A DNA stretch of 33,354 nucleotides. Source: Cyclobacteriaceae bacterium. GTDB lineage: Bacteria > Bacteroidota > Bacteroidia > Cytophagales > Cyclobacteriaceae. The notes beneath the pieces are model-generated. The model saw only the letters and a program-made list of their open reading frames with translations, did no database searches and had not been told where the DNA came from. Shown here in pieces: positions 8,139 through 17,567 of the stretch; the stretch's first letter is position 1; each line of letters begins with the position of its first letter. The position numbers and the translations under genes were made by a program. The DNA is taken from assembly GCA_023151255.1 (NCBI GenBank), contig JAKLJG010000018.1, positions 12,277 to 45,630 of the forward strand, written 5' to 3'.

Positions 8139-8588
8139 ATGGAACGAAAAGCCGAAATTCAAAAAACCATTTACGACAACGCCAAGTCGCACTTTTTAGG
8201 AAACTTTCCCGACTCGCTGCCAATCGAACAAGCCTATGTACACATTGGCATGTACCTGGGTTGGATTATTGATAACGACCTTTATTCAGAATACTTTGAA
8301 GAAGAAGCCTCGATCCAGATTTTCCGGTTTAAGCGAAGGGAAATTTCATGTACGATATTAAGCGAGATATGGGACGGTTACCTTGGTTATGAATTATTTA
8401 ACCGGCAAGGCAACATGTTTACATACTACTACTACGGTGGCGGCCTGTATCGTAATGATTATGATGAGATCCTTGTAAAATCACTGCCCTCCATTTACCA
8501 CGTTACCGATAGCTGGGAGAATTACGAAAAAATGAAAACGCGTATTGACATGCGCTTTCAGGACTGGAAAAAACTGGTAGGCAACTGA
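8139..8588 (+). CDS. Conserved hypothetical protein
   Basis: The 149-residue soluble protein has no signal or membrane segment. It is rich in aromatic and acidic residues (AYVHIGMYLGWIIDNDLYSEYF, written in two parts as AYVHIGMYLGWI and DNDLYSEYFEEE, then ISCTILSEIWDGYLGYELF and FTYYYYGGGLY). I recall similar AYxHIGMxLGWxID proteins as a domain of unknown function found in varied bacteria, but I cannot name a role. Such small solitary proteins are sometimes immunity proteins; no toxin gene is visible here. Its stop codon touches the stop codon of the opposing gene with no base between them. Confidence 0.8.
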   Translation: MERKAEIQKTIYDNAKSHFLGNFPDSLPIEQAYVHIGMYLGWIIDNDLYSEYFEEEASIQIFRFKRREISCTILSEIWDGYLGYELFNRQGNMFTYYYYGGGLYRNDYDEILVKSLPSIYHVTDSWENYEKMKTRIDMRFQDWKKLVGN

Positions 8589-10355
8589 TTATTTAATCTT
8601 ACCGGATTTATCAACTACGATTCGCTGCTCGCCAGCCCGCAGTATTAAATCGCCATTTTCAGATTGAAATACCATTTCTTCCGGAACAAAGTCTATCGGC
8701 AGGTTAATAGCCCACGATAATCCATCAGAACGATAAATTTTTGTAAGTGTGGCCGGGTACTTTTCGTTAACCTTCTGACCCCACCAAATAAGTACAAAAA
8801 ATATATTTTCACCCTGATCCACCGTAAGCCGCGCCCGAATACCGTCCAATCTGCGCTCTTTCAGATTTGCGTTATCAATAGGAAACTTAACTTTTATAGT
8901 GGGTTTACGCGAGGGAGTAATATTGTAAAAATATCCTTCGCCATTAACTGAATCTGTAAAAACAAGGCCTGCCGTGTATTTCGGTTCAATAAGCAGGGGC
9001 TTGAATTTCGATTTACGCTGTGTGTTGAGCGGAATAGAATCTGAACCGGTTATCAGCCAGTTGATGGCTTCTGTACGCTGTGCCAATTCCTCAAATTTTT
9101 TCTTCATTTCGCGGTCAGCAAATTCACGTTCAGCTTTTATCCAGCTTTTAAGCAACGCAGTACTACTGTAGGTGGTGGTAACAAAGTGCTGGTAGTTCAG
9201 GGCTTCTTCATCGACATTGCGCATCAACAGCTTAACAGCCAGACTATCCACTTTTTTCACTTGTTTAATTTCGTGTTTGGTCAGTTCAAGCTGCAGAAAA
9301 ACATCGGCCGAATCTTTTAGTTTTCTTGAATCCATCAGGGCCGATTTATATTCCAAATCAGCCATCTTCAGCGCTAAAACATCCATGGGCAACGGCTCCG
9401 GATCCAGCTTTTTGAGTTTGTCGTTCAGTAAACTTTCGGCCAACCGGGCTAAACCGCTTTGCACCGATACCGAGTCGGCCTTTAGCTTATCGGCTAGCTT
9501 ATTGATTTCGATATCATAAGTAACCAGATCAGCTTTTACCGGCTTGAGTTCCTTGTCAATAATCTTAATGGCCTGTTCAGCAAACGATTTATAATTCCAA
9601 ATCAGCAGGTTGTTTTGGTAAAAATCCGTCATCTCGGTTCCATCCGTTTTGAAATCTTTTATTTCATTAAGATTCCATTGCTGATTGTAGGACGATTTTC
9701 CAAGGTTGCTGATACTCGTTTTGTAATTTTCAAACGACTTTGAGGCTGCATCAAACGTAGTTGAAAGTTCGTTCAATTGAGCCACCACACGATCATCGGC
9801 CCTCAGGTAAAATTCACGTAAACCCGGATAACCCTGTTGCAAGCCCACAAACAACTCGTGGCATCGGGTATAGGCAGTTTGTGTTTCTGTGAAGTAATGT
9901 TTAACCATAGTTACCTTATCTTTCCGCTCGCGCATTCCGTTAATCCGGTTTTGCAAATCGAACTGGATATGGGCCAGTTTTATCTCCATAACACCGGTGC
10001 GCAGGTCGCGCTGCGAATACATGGCATAGTAATCCTTCTCCTTTTTGATCTCCTTATCCGTAATCATGGCGTTGGCCTTGTTAAATAACAAGATGGCTGA
10101 ATCCATATTGATCAGGGCCTGTTGGGTATTTTTCAGCACATCTTCTTTAAAGGCTTTTTGCTCATAAATCAAGCCCAGGTACAGGTAAGCGTTTGGATTG
10201 TCGGTAGTTTCTTTAAGGTACTTTTTAAGAAAGGGTTCAGCCGCCTCGTACTGGTTGGTGCTGAGCAGGGAAAAAATATCCTTATACTTCAGTTTCTGCG
10301 AAAAGGCCGCAACCGAAACCAAAACAAAAAGTAGAATGTTTAAGAATCTGGTCAT
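8589..10355 (-). CDS. Secreted protein with N-terminal TPR-like repeats, function unknown
   Basis: The 588-residue protein starts with a signal peptide (about 1-19, ending AAFSQ) without a lipobox cysteine, so it should be free in the periplasm or carried further. Residues about 20-130 read as helical repeats of TPR type (NQYEAAEPFLKKYL, NAYLYLGLIYEQKAF). A long charged, probably coiled-coil middle follows (about 190-420). The C-terminal part (about 450-588) is richer in beta-prone residues, with VKFPIDNANLKERRLDGI and a final ENGDLILRAGEQRIVVDKSGKIK-like strand-rich end (last 23 residues). I recognise no named family. It is a single gene, convergent with the hypothetical gene before it and divergent from the TlpA-type gene after it. 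Confidence 0.85.
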   Translation of the reverse strand: MTRFLNILLFVLVSVAAFSQKLKYKDIFSLLSTNQYEAAEPFLKKYLKETTDNPNAYLYLGLIYEQKAFKEDVLKNTQQALINMDSAILLFNKANAMITDKEIKKEKDYYAMYSQRDLRTGVMEIKLAHIQFDLQNRINGMRERKDKVTMVKHYFTETQTAYTRCHELFVGLQQGYPGLREFYLRADDRVVAQLNELSTTFDAASKSFENYKTSISNLGKSSYNQQWNLNEIKDFKTDGTEMTDFYQNNLLIWNYKSFAEQAIKIIDKELKPVKADLVTYDIEINKLADKLKADSVSVQSGLARLAESLLNDKLKKLDPEPLPMDVLALKMADLEYKSALMDSRKLKDSADVFLQLELTKHEIKQVKKVDSLAVKLLMRNVDEEALNYQHFVTTTYSSTALLKSWIKAEREFADREMKKKFEELAQRTEAINWLITGSDSIPLNTQRKSKFKPLLIEPKYTAGLVFTDSVNGEGYFYNITPSRKPTIKVKFPIDNANLKERRLDGIRARLTVDQGENIFFVLIWWGQKVNEKYPATLTKIYRSDGLSWAINLPIDFVPEEMVFQSENGDLILRAGEQRIVVDKSGKIK

Positions 10356-10431
10356 TCGTTTACTAATCGTTTACGGTCGAAATTAAGTATTTTCTGAATA
10401 TTGCCTAATTTGTACCAACAACTGCGCCAAA

Positions 10432-11040
10432 ATGAAAATTTTAAAAGGAGAAAATAAACTTGATGCTTTATACCGCTATGCTAAACCCTGGCTGGCGGCA
10501 CTGGTTATTGTGCTGACGCTCCACATCACCGGGTTGTTGGCCGGGGTATCGGGCATTGCAAATAATCTGCTGATGAGTTCCGGCCATCGCGATTTTAAAG
10601 AAGAAAGCAGCGCTACGGAGCGATTTAATTACGACTTTAAGGTTAAAGACCTTGAGGGTAAGCGGATTGACTTTAGCGATTACAAAGGTAAAGTTGTTTT
10701 TCTTAATCTGTGGGCTACCTGGTGCGGCCCCTGCCGGGCCGAGATGCCGGGTATCCAAAGTTTGTATTCCAAAATCGATAACGAGAATATTCGCTTTGTT
10801 ATGCTCTCCATTGATGAGGACAGACAACAGGCCAAAGTGAAAAATTATATCGCGGATAAACGATTCTCGTTTCCTGTATTCATGCCCAGCGGCCAGTTAA
10901 CGCAACAGTTGTCAGTACCGTCCATCCCTACCACGTTTATTATTAACAAGCAAGGCATGGTGGTACAGAAAAAAATTGGTACCACCAATTTCGATACACC
11001 GAAATTCAAAAAGTTTCTGGAAGACCTGGCTGCTGAATAA
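10432..11040 (+). CDS. TlpA-type membrane-anchored thioredoxin
   Basis: The 202-residue protein has a cytoplasmic N-terminal stretch, one membrane anchor (about 18-42) and a periplasmic thioredoxin fold of the TlpA/ResA/AhpC-TSA group. The redox motif WCGPC has Cys98 and Cys101, in the context FLNLWATWCGPCRAEMP. The cis-proline loop SIPTTFIINKQG is intact. Relatives reduce periplasmic disulfides, often for cytochrome c maturation or as general thiol-disulfide partners; the specific client here is unknown. The central insert typical of TlpA is present (about 118-145). The gene is a lone plus-strand gene between two minus-strand units and ends three bases from the convergent coaX. Confidence 0.93.
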   Translation: MKILKGENKLDALYRYAKPWLAALVIVLTLHITGLLAGVSGIANNLLMSSGHRDFKEESSATERFNYDFKVKDLEGKRIDFSDYKGKVVFLNLWATWCGPCRAEMPGIQSLYSKIDNENIRFVMLSIDEDRQQAKVKNYIADKRFSFPVFMPSGQLTQQLSVPSIPTTFIINKQGMVVQKKIGTTNFDTPKFKKFLEDLAAE

Positions 11041-11043
11041 CCA

Positions 11044-11808
11044 TTAAACACGCTCCCCAACAAGCCGGAGTCCGTCAAGTGTCAGGTTCGGATCAACCGC
11101 GGTAAACGTTCCGTTTAGTGTGGTGATAATGGATGATAATCCGCCTGTGGCAATGGATTTTATTTCCGGATCATTGAGCTCAGTTTTGATCCGCATAAGC
11201 ATGGATTTAACAAGTCCCTCATAACCCATCAGAATACCCGCCTGAATGGCATGAACCGTATTTTTACCAAGTGCAGATTGGGGCAGCTCCAGCGGAACAT
11301 CAAAAAGCTTAGCCGTATTTTGCGAAAGCGCCCGTATAGCCGTTTTTAAACCAGGTACTATAGCAACACCTTCAATGCTGCCCGCCTCCGATATGGTTGT
11401 GAAGGTTAGTGCCGTCCCGAAATCAACCACTACACAGTTGGCTTTGTATTTATCGTAAGCGGCCACTGCATTGGCTACCAGGTCGCTGCCAATTTCATAG
11501 GGATTAAGAACCTTAATATTAAGCTTAGGATATACTTCAGGGCCAAGCACAACCGGGTTCTTTTCAAAAAGAGTAACGGTTACGTTAATTATTTTGCCGG
11601 TAAGGTTTGGCACCACGCTACTCATGATGATACGGGCCACATCGGTAGTCGCAATACCGGCTTCAGAAAAGAACTCACGAATTTTAATGCCATAGAACAA
11701 CTCGGGCCGATCGGCCACGGCAGGAATACGCCATACATGCAGCCAGGTATTGCCTTTGGCAAGGCCTATGGTTACATCAGAATTGCCAATATCAACTACG
11801 AGTATCAT
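11044..11808 (-). CDS. coaX: Type III pantothenate kinase
   Basis: The 254-residue enzyme phosphorylates pantothenate with ATP, the first committed step of CoA synthesis. It shows the acetate/sugar-kinase fold signatures VVDIGNSDVTIGL (phosphate loop, residues 4-16), VVDFGTALTFTTIS (second phosphate-contacting motif) and GIEGVA-like and IATGGLSS segments near the C-terminus. Type III enzymes are not feedback-inhibited by CoA. The ATG overlaps the stop codon of cobB by four bases (ATGA), so translation is coupled. It is the last gene of the topA-cobB-coaX operon. Confidence 0.96.
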   Translation of the reverse strand: MILVVDIGNSDVTIGLAKGNTWLHVWRIPAVADRPELFYGIKIREFFSEAGIATTDVARIIMSSVVPNLTGKIINVTVTLFEKNPVVLGPEVYPKLNIKVLNPYEIGSDLVANAVAAYDKYKANCVVVDFGTALTFTTISEAGSIEGVAIVPGLKTAIRALSQNTAKLFDVPLELPQSALGKNTVHAIQAGILMGYEGLVKSMLMRIKTELNDPEIKSIATGGLSSIITTLNGTFTAVDPNLTLDGLRLVGERV

Positions 11809-12494
11809 GCCAGGTTGATGAGTTGTTCTTTTAACTTTTTCATTCCGGTGCTGGCTTTATCGGCTATACCGGTTAGTTGGGAAATTCCGTAAACATCCGG
11901 AAGTTTTGGATCAACAACAAATTTAGGCGTATCATAAGGAACGTAGTGAATGAGTCCGGCAGCCGGGTAAACCACCAGTGAAGTACCCACTACCAGAAAG
12001 ACATCGGCTTGCAGAGCCCATCGTATCGCTTCTTCCATGCGCGGAACCAGTTCGCCAAACCAGACAATGTTGGGCCGCAATTGCGATCCTTTTTCGCACA
12101 AATCGCCCAAGTTAAGCTGCCAGCCGGTTATGGGGTAAACCAGGTTTTCATCGGCTGTACTGCGGGATTCAAAAAGGCTTCCGTGCAGATGGATGACACA
12201 GGTTGAACCCGCCCGCTCATGAAGATCATCTACATTCTGCGTAACAACTGTTACATGAAAATATTTCTCAAGCTCAACAATCACACGATGACCATCGTTT
12301 GGTTGAGCCTCACGTGCGCGCTTTCTGCGTTGATTATAAAAATCTAACACCAGGGCCGGGTTACGGGCCCAACCTTCAGGTGATGCTACATCTTCAACGC
12401 GGTAGCCTTCCCACAACCCACCGTTGTCGCGAAAGGTGGGTATACCGCTTTCGGCACTGATGCCCGCCCCGGTAAGCACCACAAGTCTTTTCAT
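11805..12494 (-). CDS. cobB: NAD-dependent protein deacylase, class III sirtuin
   Basis: The 229-residue sirtuin uses NAD to remove acyl groups from lysines. NAD-binding motifs are GAGISAESGIPTFRD (9-23) and TQNVDDLHERAG (85-96), and the catalytic His104 is in HLHGS. The pair Tyr53 and Arg56 (YNQR) is the YxxR motif that marks class III sirtuins acting on succinyl- or malonyl-lysine. The zinc-binding cysteines of classical sirtuins are absent: the zinc module region (about 108-140) has a single Cys in LGDLCEKGSQLRP. This loss is familiar to me from Bacteroidota CobB proteins. The gene starts two bases after topA and overlaps coaX. Confidence 0.95.
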   Translation of the reverse strand: MKRLVVLTGAGISAESGIPTFRDNGGLWEGYRVEDVASPEGWARNPALVLDFYNQRRKRAREAQPNDGHRVIVELEKYFHVTVVTQNVDDLHERAGSTCVIHLHGSLFESRSTADENLVYPITGWQLNLGDLCEKGSQLRPNIVWFGELVPRMEEAIRWALQADVFLVVGTSLVVYPAAGLIHYVPYDTPKFVVDPKLPDVYGISQLTGIADKASTGMKKLKEQLINLA

Positions 12495-12496
12495 GG

Positions 12497-14833
12497 TTAT
12501 TCAGCTGCTTTCTTCCTGCGTGCAAATCCACGGCCCTTTCTTTCGGGTGCAGCATCAGCTAGGGCTACACACTCCTCCAGGGTTAATTCTTTAGGGTTTT
12601 TATCCTTAGGAATCTTTACGTTTTTCTTCCCTGCTTTAATGTAGGGACCAAACCGGCCATTCAATACCTGGATATCCGGGTTCTCATCAAATACCTTAAT
12701 GGTTTTATTGGCATCGGCCACGCGTTTATTTTGTATTAACTCAATGCACCGATCGTACGTAACAGTGTAAGGATCATCTTCCTTTGGGATAGAGACATAC
12801 TTTTTATCGTGCAATACATAAGGACCGAAGCGACCGATGCCTACCATCACAGGCTTACCTTCAAACTCGCCCATCTGCCGGGGCATCTTCATTAACTCCA
12901 GTGCCTCCTCAAGCGTAATGCTTTCGATAAACTGGCCCGGCCGCAGGCTGGCGAATTTTGGTTTTTCACCGCCATTATCATCGGGGTTCTCTCCTATTTG
13001 CACGTACGCACCAAACCTGCCCAACTTGGCATACACATTCTTGCCGGTTTTCGGGTCAACGCCCAACTCACGACTCTTGCCTACTGAGGAACGCTCAACC
13101 TGCTCGGTCTTGCGCACCTTTTTACTGAATGGTTTGTAGAAGTTGTCAATCATCTTGCGCCATTCCAGTTTTCCTTCGGCTATCTCATCAAACTCCAATT
13201 CGATCTCTGAAGTAAACGAGTAGTCAGTAATATCGGGGAAATGCTCAACCAGGAAATCGTTAACCACCATGGCGGTGTTGGTCGGAAACAATTTATTTTT
13301 CTCAGCGCCTGTTATTTCAGTTTCCTTCGTTTTACTTACCGAATTGTTTTTCAAAACAAACACATTGTACTCGCGCTCAACGCCCTCGCGGTTCTCTTTC
13401 ACAACATACCCGCGTTTCTGAATGGTAGAAATTGTTGGTGCATACGTTGATGGACGGCCGATACCCATTTCCTCCAGCTTCTTAACCAGACTGGCTTCAG
13501 TATACCGTGGCGGTGTCCGAGAGAACGTCTGGCGCGCCAGCATTTCATTCAGGTTTAGAATCTGCCCCATGGTGAGAGGCGGCAATACTTTTCCATTTTC
13601 CGGCTCATCATCCTCATCACCCGACTCCATATATACTTTCAGAAAACCTTCAAACTTCACCACCTCGCCAGTAGCCGTCAGCGTTCGCGAGTTGGTGGAT
13701 ATTGAAATGGTGGCGGTGGTTTTTTCCAGTTCGGCATCGGCCATTTGCGAGGCGATGGCACGTTTCCAAATTAACTCGTACAACCGAAGGGCGTTTCGGT
13801 CCATGTTGGGGTCCAACACCGAAAAATCCGTAGGACGGATGGCTTCGTGTGCCTCCTGGGCCGAAGATGATTTGTTTTTATACTGGCGCAATTGAACAAA
13901 TTCATTTCCATAAGCCAAATTGATTTGCTGCCGGGCCCCCTGTTGCGCTTCGTCCGACAGGTTAACCGAGTCGGTACGCATGTAGCTGATTTTACCGGCT
14001 TCATACAACTTCTGGGCCACCACCATGGTTTGCGACACCGAAAAACCCAGCTTGCGGGCTGCTTCCTGTTGCAGGGTTGAGGTTGTAAACGGTGGCGCTG
14101 GCGAACGCTTTACCGGCCGGGTTTGTAAATCAGAAATAGTATAAACCGCCCCTTTACATGATTCAAGAAATTCAAGAGCTTCTTTTTCTGTTTCAAAACG
14201 CTCGCCTAATTCGGCCTGCAATTGCTTACCATTGCTTAGATTGAACTGGGCAGTAACCCGGTAAGCACTTTTAATTTTAAAGTCGGCTATTTCGCGTTCG
14301 CGTTCCACCACCAGGCGCACAGCCACCGACTGTACCCGGCCGGCAGAAAGACCGGTTTTAATTTTCTTCCAGAGTATAGGAGAAAGTTCATAGCCCACCA
14401 GCCGGTCGAGCACCCTGCGGGCCTGTTGGGCATTAACCAGGTCGATATCAATGCCACGCGGATTTTCTATGGCATTGAGAATAGCCTTTTTGGTGATCTC
14501 GGTAAAAACAATTCGCCTGGTTTTTTTATCATTAAGATTAAGAACTTCTTTCAGGTGCCAGGATATGGCCTCTCCTTCGCGATCTTCATCGCTGGCGAGA
14601 TAGACCATCTCAGCATCTTCAGAAAGTTTTTTAAGTTTATCAATAACCTCTTTTTTATCGGGGCTGATTTCGTAAGTAGGTTCGTAGCCGTTCTCCACAT
14701 CGATGGCATCACCGCCTTTGGGTAAATCGCGCACATGCCCCATGCTGGATGCAACTTTATACTCCTTTCCCAGGTAGCTTTCTATTGTTTTTGCTTTCGC
14801 AGGAGACTCAACAATTACAAGGTTCTTTGCCAT
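12497..14833 (-). CDS. topA: DNA topoisomerase I
   Basis: The 778-residue type IA topoisomerase relaxes negative supercoils. The TOPRIM domain begins NLVIVESPAKAKTIESYLG and carries the acidic DEDREGEAISWHL motif. The active-site Tyr284 lies in GKISYMRTDSVNLS and cuts one DNA strand. The C-terminal third replaces the zinc fingers of the E. coli enzyme with repeated modules (GRFGAYVQIG, GRFGPYVLHD, GRFGPYIKAG), as in many other phyla. The tail GRGFARRKKAAE is basic. The gene leads the operon with cobB and coaX. A good promoter candidate lies just upstream at 14856-14885. Confidence 0.99.
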   Translation of the reverse strand: MAKNLVIVESPAKAKTIESYLGKEYKVASSMGHVRDLPKGGDAIDVENGYEPTYEISPDKKEVIDKLKKLSEDAEMVYLASDEDREGEAISWHLKEVLNLNDKKTRRIVFTEITKKAILNAIENPRGIDIDLVNAQQARRVLDRLVGYELSPILWKKIKTGLSAGRVQSVAVRLVVEREREIADFKIKSAYRVTAQFNLSNGKQLQAELGERFETEKEALEFLESCKGAVYTISDLQTRPVKRSPAPPFTTSTLQQEAARKLGFSVSQTMVVAQKLYEAGKISYMRTDSVNLSDEAQQGARQQINLAYGNEFVQLRQYKNKSSSAQEAHEAIRPTDFSVLDPNMDRNALRLYELIWKRAIASQMADAELEKTTATISISTNSRTLTATGEVVKFEGFLKVYMESGDEDDEPENGKVLPPLTMGQILNLNEMLARQTFSRTPPRYTEASLVKKLEEMGIGRPSTYAPTISTIQKRGYVVKENREGVEREYNVFVLKNNSVSKTKETEITGAEKNKLFPTNTAMVVNDFLVEHFPDITDYSFTSEIELEFDEIAEGKLEWRKMIDNFYKPFSKKVRKTEQVERSSVGKSRELGVDPKTGKNVYAKLGRFGAYVQIGENPDDNGGEKPKFASLRPGQFIESITLEEALELMKMPRQMGEFEGKPVMVGIGRFGPYVLHDKKYVSIPKEDDPYTVTYDRCIELIQNKRVADANKTIKVFDENPDIQVLNGRFGPYIKAGKKNVKIPKDKNPKELTLEECVALADAAPERKGRGFARRKKAAE

Positions 14834-14855
14834 GCTTTGTGTTTATGAACGGTTT

Positions 14856-14885
14856 CAAATATCTGTAAAATTTTAAATAATCAAA
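14856..14885 (-). promoter_or_regulatory. Candidate Bacteroidota-type promoter of topA
   Basis: On the minus strand TTTG (14885-14882) is followed after 18 bases by GATATTTG (14863-14856), seven of eight to the TAnnTTTG consensus. The predicted transcript start near 14849 leaves a leader of about 16 bases before the ATG at 14833. The rest of the gap to 15082 holds no gene; it contains one copy each of ATTGCGTATTTC at 14899 and 15021. Confidence 0.5.
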
Positions 14886-15082
14886 TTTTGCCTGGTGTAT
14901 TGCGTATTTCAACAGGATAACTAAGTAACTGAATTACACCAAGGTTACTGCAACTTTATGGTTGTGTTTGCTTATTGATTTTTGAAGTACGTATCATCCG
15001 CTTTTCAGGTAAATTCTTCAATTGCGTATTTCGCGGACTGTGCACAGAAGATATAGTATATTCACGCTAAATTTTTGTTCGT

Positions 15083-16138
15083 ATGACACGCGAAGAGTCA
15101 ATACAATCATTCGATCCAAATGCGCCAGGCCTGACGGGTAATTTATTTGGACTGCCTTTTACACCAGAAAATGCAGCGCTTATTATTGTACCGGTTCCGT
15201 GGGAAGTAACCGTATCATACCAAACCGGTGCAGCACAGGGGCCGCAAGCTATCTTACAAGCATCAGCGCAGGTCGATTTATACGATAAAAACATTGCCGA
15301 TGCCTGGAAGACCGGAATTGCCATGCTCCCGGTAAATGATGAAATCTTAAAAGAAAACACCCGCCTTCGTGAATTGGCTGCTCAGCACATTGCATCGCTA
15401 GAAGGCGAAGACGAAGCAGTAAGCAACAATCCGCTACTCAAAAAAATCAACGAAGGATGTGAAAACCTGAATGTATATGTAAAAGCCACCACCTTAAAGT
15501 ACTTAAAGGAAGGCAAACTGGTTGCTTTGCTGGGTGGCGATCACAGCACACCGCTTGGTTTCATCAGGGCGTTGAGCGAACGGTACGACCGGTTTGGCAT
15601 TTTGCAGATTGATGCTCATGCCGACCTGCGAAAAGCGTACGAAGGATTTATTTACTCGCATGCGTCCATCATGTACAATGCACTAAAACTTCCGGCAGTA
15701 AACCGCCTGGTACAGGTAGGAATCCGCGATTTTTGTGAAGAAGAAGTGCAGGTGATGGAGCGATCAATGGGGCGGATAAAAACATTTTTTGATGAAGACC
15801 TTAAAGCCCAGCAGTTTGCCGGTAAAACCTGGGACACCCTGTGTGATGAGATCATCCGCGAACTGCCTGAACTGGTGTACATAAGCTTTGATATTGACGG
15901 CCTCGATCCGAAACTTTGCCCCAACACGGGTACTCCGGTTGCCGGAGGGTTTGAGTTTCATCAGATTACCTACCTGCTAAAGAAGCTGGTCCGGTCGGGG
16001 CATAAAATCATTGGCTTTGATTTAAACGAAGTAGCTCCGGGCGATGGCGAGTGGGATGCTAACGTAGGCGCCCGTATGCTATACCAATTGTGTAACTGGA
16101 TGGCTGTTTCGCAAGGCAAAGCAAAAGCTACACGCTGA
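15083..16138 (+). CDS. Arginase/agmatinase-family ureohydrolase
   Basis: The 351-residue protein has all binuclear manganese ligands of the ureohydrolase fold: His154 in LGGDHS, Asp177, His179 and Asp181 in IDAHADLR, and Asp270 and Asp272 in SFDIDGLDP. Family members hydrolyse arginine, agmatine or formimidoylglutamate to urea or formamide plus an amine. The sequence NTGTPVAGGFEF fits the agmatinase/formimidoylglutamase branch more than arginase. Substrate cannot be read from the sequence, and no histidine-degradation or polyamine gene is adjacent. The lengthened N-terminal half (insert about 85-135) is typical of Bacteroidota members. It stands 43 bases before a sodium/amino-acid symporter gene on the same strand, which suggests, but does not prove, use of an imported amino compound. 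Confidence 0.9.
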   Translation: MTREESIQSFDPNAPGLTGNLFGLPFTPENAALIIVPVPWEVTVSYQTGAAQGPQAILQASAQVDLYDKNIADAWKTGIAMLPVNDEILKENTRLRELAAQHIASLEGEDEAVSNNPLLKKINEGCENLNVYVKATTLKYLKEGKLVALLGGDHSTPLGFIRALSERYDRFGILQIDAHADLRKAYEGFIYSHASIMYNALKLPAVNRLVQVGIRDFCEEEVQVMERSMGRIKTFFDEDLKAQQFAGKTWDTLCDEIIRELPELVYISFDIDGLDPKLCPNTGTPVAGGFEFHQITYLLKKLVRSGHKIIGFDLNEVAPGDGEWDANVGARMLYQLCNWMAVSQGKAKATR

Positions 16139-16181
16139 TGCTAACGGGTAATTTCCTATTTTGCTGCCTTAACACCTCTGC

Positions 16182-17567
16182 ATGAGCCAACTTATTCAAA
16201 CCCTTGCAAACGGAATCTGGACACCGGTACTCTTCTTGTTGATACTTGGTGGTTTGTTTTTCTTTTTTTACTCACGGTTCATTCAGTACAAATATTTTTT
16301 TCATGCTATCGCCATTCTGCGCGGCAAATACGATAACCCGAACGATCCGGGTTACATCAATGCGTATCAGGCATTATCTACTGCGCTGGCTTCAACCGTA
16401 GGCATGGGGAATATTGCCGGAGTGGCCTTTGCCATTTCCATTGGCGGGCCGGGGGCACTCTTCTGGATGTGGGTTGCTGCGTTTGTAGGTATGTCATCAA
16501 ACTTTTTTACCAGTACGCTTTCGGTTATGTACCGTGGAAAAGATTCGGAGGGTAACATCCAGGGAGGGCCAATGTATGTTATCCGCGAGGCACTCGGAAA
16601 AAGCTGGTATCCTCTTGCCGTAATTTTTAGTGTATGTTGCCTAATCGGGTGTTTACCCATCTTTCAGGCCAATCAGCTAACGCAGGCCATTATTGACATT
16701 GGATTTCCAACGGTTTCATTCGGTGAATTTGTAATCGGTGAGTTTGTGGTTAACAACTTTAAATTAATGATTGGCGTGCTGCTGACTGTTTTTGCAGGGA
16801 TTGTTATCCTGGGAGGAATTCAACGCATCGGTAACTGGGCCGGCAAAATGGTGCCGCTGATGATTGTGCTGTACTTTCTGTGCGTACTTATCATCCTGCT
16901 CTTAAACATCGAAGTTGTGCCCAAATACCTGTGGATGATTTTTACCGATGCCTTTTCAGCCGATTATTACAAAGGGCCGCTCTTCGGGGGTGTTGTTGGC
17001 GGACTGATACAAACCGGAGTACGCAGGGCATCTTTCTCAAACGAAGCTGGAATTGGCACAGCACCCATGGCGTTGGGTGCTTCGCGAAGCAAAGAACCTA
17101 TCCGCGAAGGGTTGGTATCAATGTTAAGTCCGGCTATTGATACCCTGCTGGTTTGCACGCTTACAGCACTCGCCATACTTGTAACCGGTGTATGGCAATC
17201 GAGCGGCTCAAACGGAGTAACACTAACGGCTACCGCGTTTCAAAGTGCCTTGCCCGGCTTTGGCAACTACCTGTTACTCGTGTGCTGCTTCTTTTTTGCA
17301 GTTACTTCGCTGTTTTCGTACAGCTACTATGGAAGCAAGGCCATGTCGTTTCTTGTTGGCGTTAAGAAGGGAAAATTGTACAACTATTTTTACCTGGCCA
17401 CCATTATTTTCGGGGCTGTAGTTTCCATGGAGACCATTATCAATATTATTGATATTGCTTACGCCATCATGGCATTTCCAACCATGATCTCAGGGTTTAT
17501 CCTTGCGCCTAAGGTTATGGAAGAAGCAAAACGGTATTTTGCCAGGTTAAAATCAGCCACTCAATAA
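16182..17567 (+). CDS. Alanine/glycine:cation symporter (AGCS family)
   Basis: The 461-residue membrane protein has about 11 membrane helices and the AGCS signatures AYQALSTALASTVGMGNIAG, GGPGALFWMWVAAFVGM, GGPMYVIREALG and RRASFSNEAGIGTAPMAL. Members import alanine or glycine with sodium ions through the cytoplasmic membrane. Length and motif order are standard. The gene follows the arginase-family gene by 43 bases and ends inside the T run of the opposing terminator. Confidence 0.96.
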   Translation: MSQLIQTLANGIWTPVLFLLILGGLFFFFYSRFIQYKYFFHAIAILRGKYDNPNDPGYINAYQALSTALASTVGMGNIAGVAFAISIGGPGALFWMWVAAFVGMSSNFFTSTLSVMYRGKDSEGNIQGGPMYVIREALGKSWYPLAVIFSVCCLIGCLPIFQANQLTQAIIDIGFPTVSFGEFVIGEFVVNNFKLMIGVLLTVFAGIVILGGIQRIGNWAGKMVPLMIVLYFLCVLIILLLNIEVVPKYLWMIFTDAFSADYYKGPLFGGVVGGLIQTGVRRASFSNEAGIGTAPMALGASRSKEPIREGLVSMLSPAIDTLLVCTLTALAILVTGVWQSSGSNGVTLTATAFQSALPGFGNYLLLVCCFFFAVTSLFSYSYYGSKAMSFLVGVKKGKLYNYFYLATIIFGAVVSMETIINIIDIAYAIMAFPTMISGFILAPKVMEEAKRYFARLKSATQ

